Source of the DNA: a bacterium
GTDB taxonomy: Bacteria; Babelota; Babeliae; Babelales; GCA-2401785
Direction of reading: 5' to 3'
Length of the DNA stretch: 8,400 bases
Assembly: GCA_030629865.1 (NCBI GenBank)
Contig: DAOVOC010000036.1
Location: 1 to 8,400, forward strand
The translations under genes were made by a program, and so were the position numbers. This document shows positions 6,236 to 8,400 of the stretch, piece by piece; position 1 is the stretch's first letter; the number at the start of each line of letters is the position of its first letter. Below the pieces are notes generated by a model. That model was not told the origin of the DNA and did not search any database. It saw only the letters and a program-made list of their open reading frames with translations.

Positions 6236-7444
6236 TTAATCCTGTATAGTTTTTGAAATCTTTTCAGCAAAAAATTCGCCCATTTTAACAGCAGTTTCCA
6301 TATTTTCTGAAGAATGCTTTAAAAGGCCCTCGTGAACTTTAATCGCTCCTGGTTTAAAAACCAAAGCAACAGTAGAACCACCAAGCTCAAACCATCCAAG
6401 AGGATCCCCCTTTTTATGCATTCCGCCACTAAAAACATTGTTTTCATATTTGATTTTCCCAACCATCATTGCACCAACAATAACTATTACAAAATCTGTT
6501 GTTTCTGATTGTGTAAAGCGAGTTCGAATAATATGTCTTTTATTAGTAATTAAGGGATTTCTTCCGGCATTATAAGAAAGTGGATTAACTGAATGTAAAC
6601 TTTTGCCAGCCTCTAGTTTTTCTGGATTTAGAAGCGTGCAATCAAATGGAAAATGAAATCTGTGATAATCATATGGAGCAAGACGAAATATTATTATCGT
6701 CCCACTAGCAAACTCTTTTGCAAGCTCTTTGCTCTCTAAAAATTTTTCTAAATTAAATTCTGTTCCCTTTATAAAAAACGTATCGATATCAAGACTCAAG
6801 TTAGGAACGACAAAGCATTTGGAATCTGCAGGCGCAACAAAAACATCTTCGCTTACATCAACAGGATGATGCGGTCCCCAACGATCTGCGTTGCTTTTGC
6901 CATCCCAGCTTGGATTCTGCCTAAGTTTTCTAATAAAAAAATCATTGTACGATTTGAATCCAAAAGTTTTTTTGTTTTCAAACTCAGGAGAGTCAAATTC
7001 ATCTATATTAATTTCTAGTTTTATAACATCCTCTCCAATACTCTTCGCGCTTCCTTCGCCACGCTGAAGCTTCCCTTGCAATTTGCTAACAAACTTTTTG
7101 CTAGCAATATGCTTTTCAAAAAACCCTAATTTTCCATATCCAAGTTTAAGGCTCAAATATCCTGAAGTTGGATGTTCAATAATATCATTTGAGTCTTTAT
7201 TGCTGTAAAATCTAAAGCCTTTTTTTCCAATCGGAGTTCCAATATCTACAGGTTTAACATGCTTACTTTTAGTAATTGCACCTTTCATTTGTACCGGCTC
7301 AGAAACTATATCTTTCACAATCAGACTTGGAGTGACAATCGGTGTTGCAACAGGTTGAGTAGAGTTAGATTCAACTTCTAAAGGCTTTAAAGTTGTACAA
7401 ATGGTTACTACAAAACAAAGTGTTAAAATTTTTAAATTTTTCAT
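6236..7444 (-). CDS. psd: Phosphatidylserine decarboxylase with exported-type N-terminus
   Basis: This pyruvoyl enzyme makes phosphatidylethanolamine from phosphatidylserine. The catalytic part starts near residue 90. Visible motifs are the FFIRKLR entry motif (169-175), VAPADS with Asp207, YDYHRFHFP with His261 and His264, HSVNP (284-288), GAMMVGKI (324-331) and the self-cleavage site GGST, where Ser357 would become the pyruvoyl group. The Asp207-to-His264 spacing of 57 equals that of the Asp90/His147 pair in the E. coli enzyme. GGST, rather than LGST, points to the group found in plants and some bacteria. At 402 residues it is longer than typical bacterial forms because of ~85 extra N-terminal residues: a signal-peptide-like start (K2-K5, hydrophobic 6-18) and a Pro/Thr/Val-rich linker. 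It may be exported or anchored in the membrane. The ATG is preceded by AGGA; the gap to the upstream gene is 20 bp. Confidence 0.93.
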   Translation of the reverse strand: MKNLKILTLCFVVTICTTLKPLEVESNSTQPVATPIVTPSLIVKDIVSEPVQMKGAITKSKHVKPVDIGTPIGKKGFRFYSNKDSNDIIEHPTSGYLSLKLGYGKLGFFEKHIASKKFVSKLQGKLQRGEGSAKSIGEDVIKLEINIDEFDSPEFENKKTFGFKSYNDFFIRKLRQNPSWDGKSNADRWGPHHPVDVSEDVFVAPADSKCFVVPNLSLDIDTFFIKGTEFNLEKFLESKELAKEFASGTIIIFRLAPYDYHRFHFPFDCTLLNPEKLEAGKSLHSVNPLSYNAGRNPLITNKRHIIRTRFTQSETTDFVIVIVGAMMVGKIKYENNVFSGGMHKKGDPLGWFELGGSTVALVFKPGAIKVHEGLLKHSSENMETAVKMGEFFAEKISKTIQD

Positions 7445-7464
7445 AAATTTCCTAACTCACAAAA

Positions 7465-8385
7465 CTAATTTTCTAATAAAAGTTTTCCATACAAAGATGA
7501 CATATTCATATCAAAAGCAAGCTTTATATGGTTATTTGCACGCTCAAAAAGATCTTTAACATAAGCCTGTTTTTTATCAAAAGAGCCATTTTCAAATACA
7601 GCGCGCGCTTCTTCCTCAATTTTTGTAACATCTCCACCAAAAGACATCAATAAGTTGTCACTCCTAATAAACCGTCCTGTTAACAAAAACTTGTTAAGTG
7701 CAACCATCGCTTTAATCAATAACCCAATAACACGTTTTTTTGATTCAGAAGTTTCTGGAACAACTTTTTCAATTGTGGCCTCATCATCGCCAATAAAAGC
7801 ACACAATATATCAAGTATTTTTTTATCTAAAATCGGTAAAACCATATCAGTTTCTGCAGCCAAAACCTGCAAAGCCGTATTTAATAACATTATTTTCATA
7901 TCATCGATTCGTTCGCGCATAACTAAAGAAACTGAATCTATAAATTTTGTTACAAAACTTTTCTGGCAACTCGTATCAGAAAGCATATTACAAATAACGA
8001 TTTCTTTTTCATCTCGAGATTTGCAAGACCTAAATTCTTCTAAAAAATCATTCTTAAATTCACTTGAATTTTCTATGCAATCACACATCTGTGCAACTGA
8101 TTTTGTTATCTGTTCTCTACCTGCACTACTCTCTTGATCTTCCCGAACTGCAACAGCAACTAAAGCACAAAGATTGCTAAAAATATTAAACATCCCTTGG
8201 CGCTCTATACTTTTTTTGTCACCACCAGCACCGGCAATCCTCCCTGCCTCAGTTGCAACAGTTGAAGCTGTTGAAAAAACAAGAGCTGGATCTAAGCGAT
8301 ATTCTTCATTGTCTGGAATAGTAAAACAATTTGTAGAAAAGCCAAATATCAAAACATAAAAAACACACCGTAATCCTCGTTTCAT
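7465..8385 (-). CDS. Exported cysteine-rich protein of unknown function
   Basis: I do not recognise this 306-residue protein. It starts with a clear Sec signal (MKRGLR followed by a hydrophobic stretch to about residue 18). Cys20 is not preceded by a good lipobox, so it is probably a soluble exported protein rather than a lipoprotein. The rest is predicted to be mainly helical. Besides C7 and C20 it has seven cysteines (73, 101, 103, 121, 132, 140, 195), five of them clustered at 101-140, which fits disulfide-stabilised folding outside the cytoplasm. No catalytic motif is seen. The ATG is preceded by AAAGG six bases upstream. It is the first gene visible in the unit that continues into psd and rpe, 20 bp before psd. 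That suggests co-expression with phospholipid synthesis but does not prove a shared task. Confidence 0.8.
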   Translation of the reverse strand: MKRGLRCVFYVLIFGFSTNCFTIPDNEEYRLDPALVFSTASTVATEAGRIAGAGGDKKSIERQGMFNIFSNLCALVAVAVREDQESSAGREQITKSVAQMCDCIENSSEFKNDFLEEFRSCKSRDEKEIVICNMLSDTSCQKSFVTKFIDSVSLVMRERIDDMKIMLLNTALQVLAAETDMVLPILDKKILDILCAFIGDDEATIEKVVPETSESKKRVIGLLIKAMVALNKFLLTGRFIRSDNLLMSFGGDVTKIEEEARAVFENGSFDKKQAYVKDLFERANNHIKLAFDMNMSSLYGKLLLEN

Positions 8386-8400
8386 TGTTAACCTTTTTTA

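Noticed and set aside
7655..8137. Plus-strand reading frame of 160 codons
   Set aside because: It lies fully antisense to the exported cysteine-rich protein, has shadow-type composition and no recognisable domain.
8323..8385. Lipoprotein signal at Cys20 of the 306-residue protein
   Set aside because: The residues before the cysteine (Ser-Thr-Asn) do not fit a lipobox; an ordinary Sec signal explains the start better.

Overview
The window is AT-rich bacterial DNA in which every convincing gene lies on the minus strand, so transcription runs from right to left. It uses the standard code: TGA, TAA and TAG all act as stops, and GTG is used as one start. The mixture of short operons, exported proteins of unknown function, a HINT-type polymorphic-toxin-like protein and a TPR protein suggests a host-associated, Gram-negative-like lineage, for example Candidatus Dependentiae (TM6). 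That placement is an inference from gene style, not from a phylogenetic marker.

Right block (5567-8385): three tightly spaced genes, probably one operon. They encode an exported, cysteine-rich protein of unknown function (306 aa), a phosphatidylserine decarboxylase (402 aa) with an unusual signal-peptide-like N-terminus and a GGST self-cleavage motif, and ribulose-phosphate 3-epimerase (221 aa). A 281-bp non-coding gap follows (5286-5566), holding a GC-rich hairpin flanked by A4 and T4 and a weak promoter candidate.

Middle block (2879-5285): an ABC-2 export system made of permease A (GTG start with a strong Shine-Dalgarno), an ATPase, and permease B. The two 265-residue permeases are paralogues and probably form a heterodimer with two ATPase copies. 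The substrate is unknown.

Left block (151-2878): a two-gene cassette. The first gene encodes a 577-residue Sec-exported protein with a degenerate HINT (pretoxin/intein-like) domain, a Gly/Ala/Ser-rich hydrophobic segment, a Pro/Glu-rich linker and a C-terminal domain bracketed by two CxxC pairs. The second encodes a cytoplasmic TPR protein of about 206 residues, a possible immunity or partner protein. Beyond the cassette is a second copy of the last ~285 bp of the permease B gene. The cassette is therefore bounded by direct repeats (154-438 and 2882-3166, no indels, 20 differences by eye). The repeat differences are mostly synonymous, suggesting two diverged functional alleles rather than a decaying duplicate. 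This arrangement, in which a toxin-like module sits between two copies of a transporter gene 3' end, is the most interesting thing in the window.

The leftmost 150 bp are non-coding. They hold a plus-strand terminator-like hairpin with a T7 tail that overlaps a longer 14-bp inverted repeat. No tRNA, rRNA, CRISPR array, transposase or integrase was seen.
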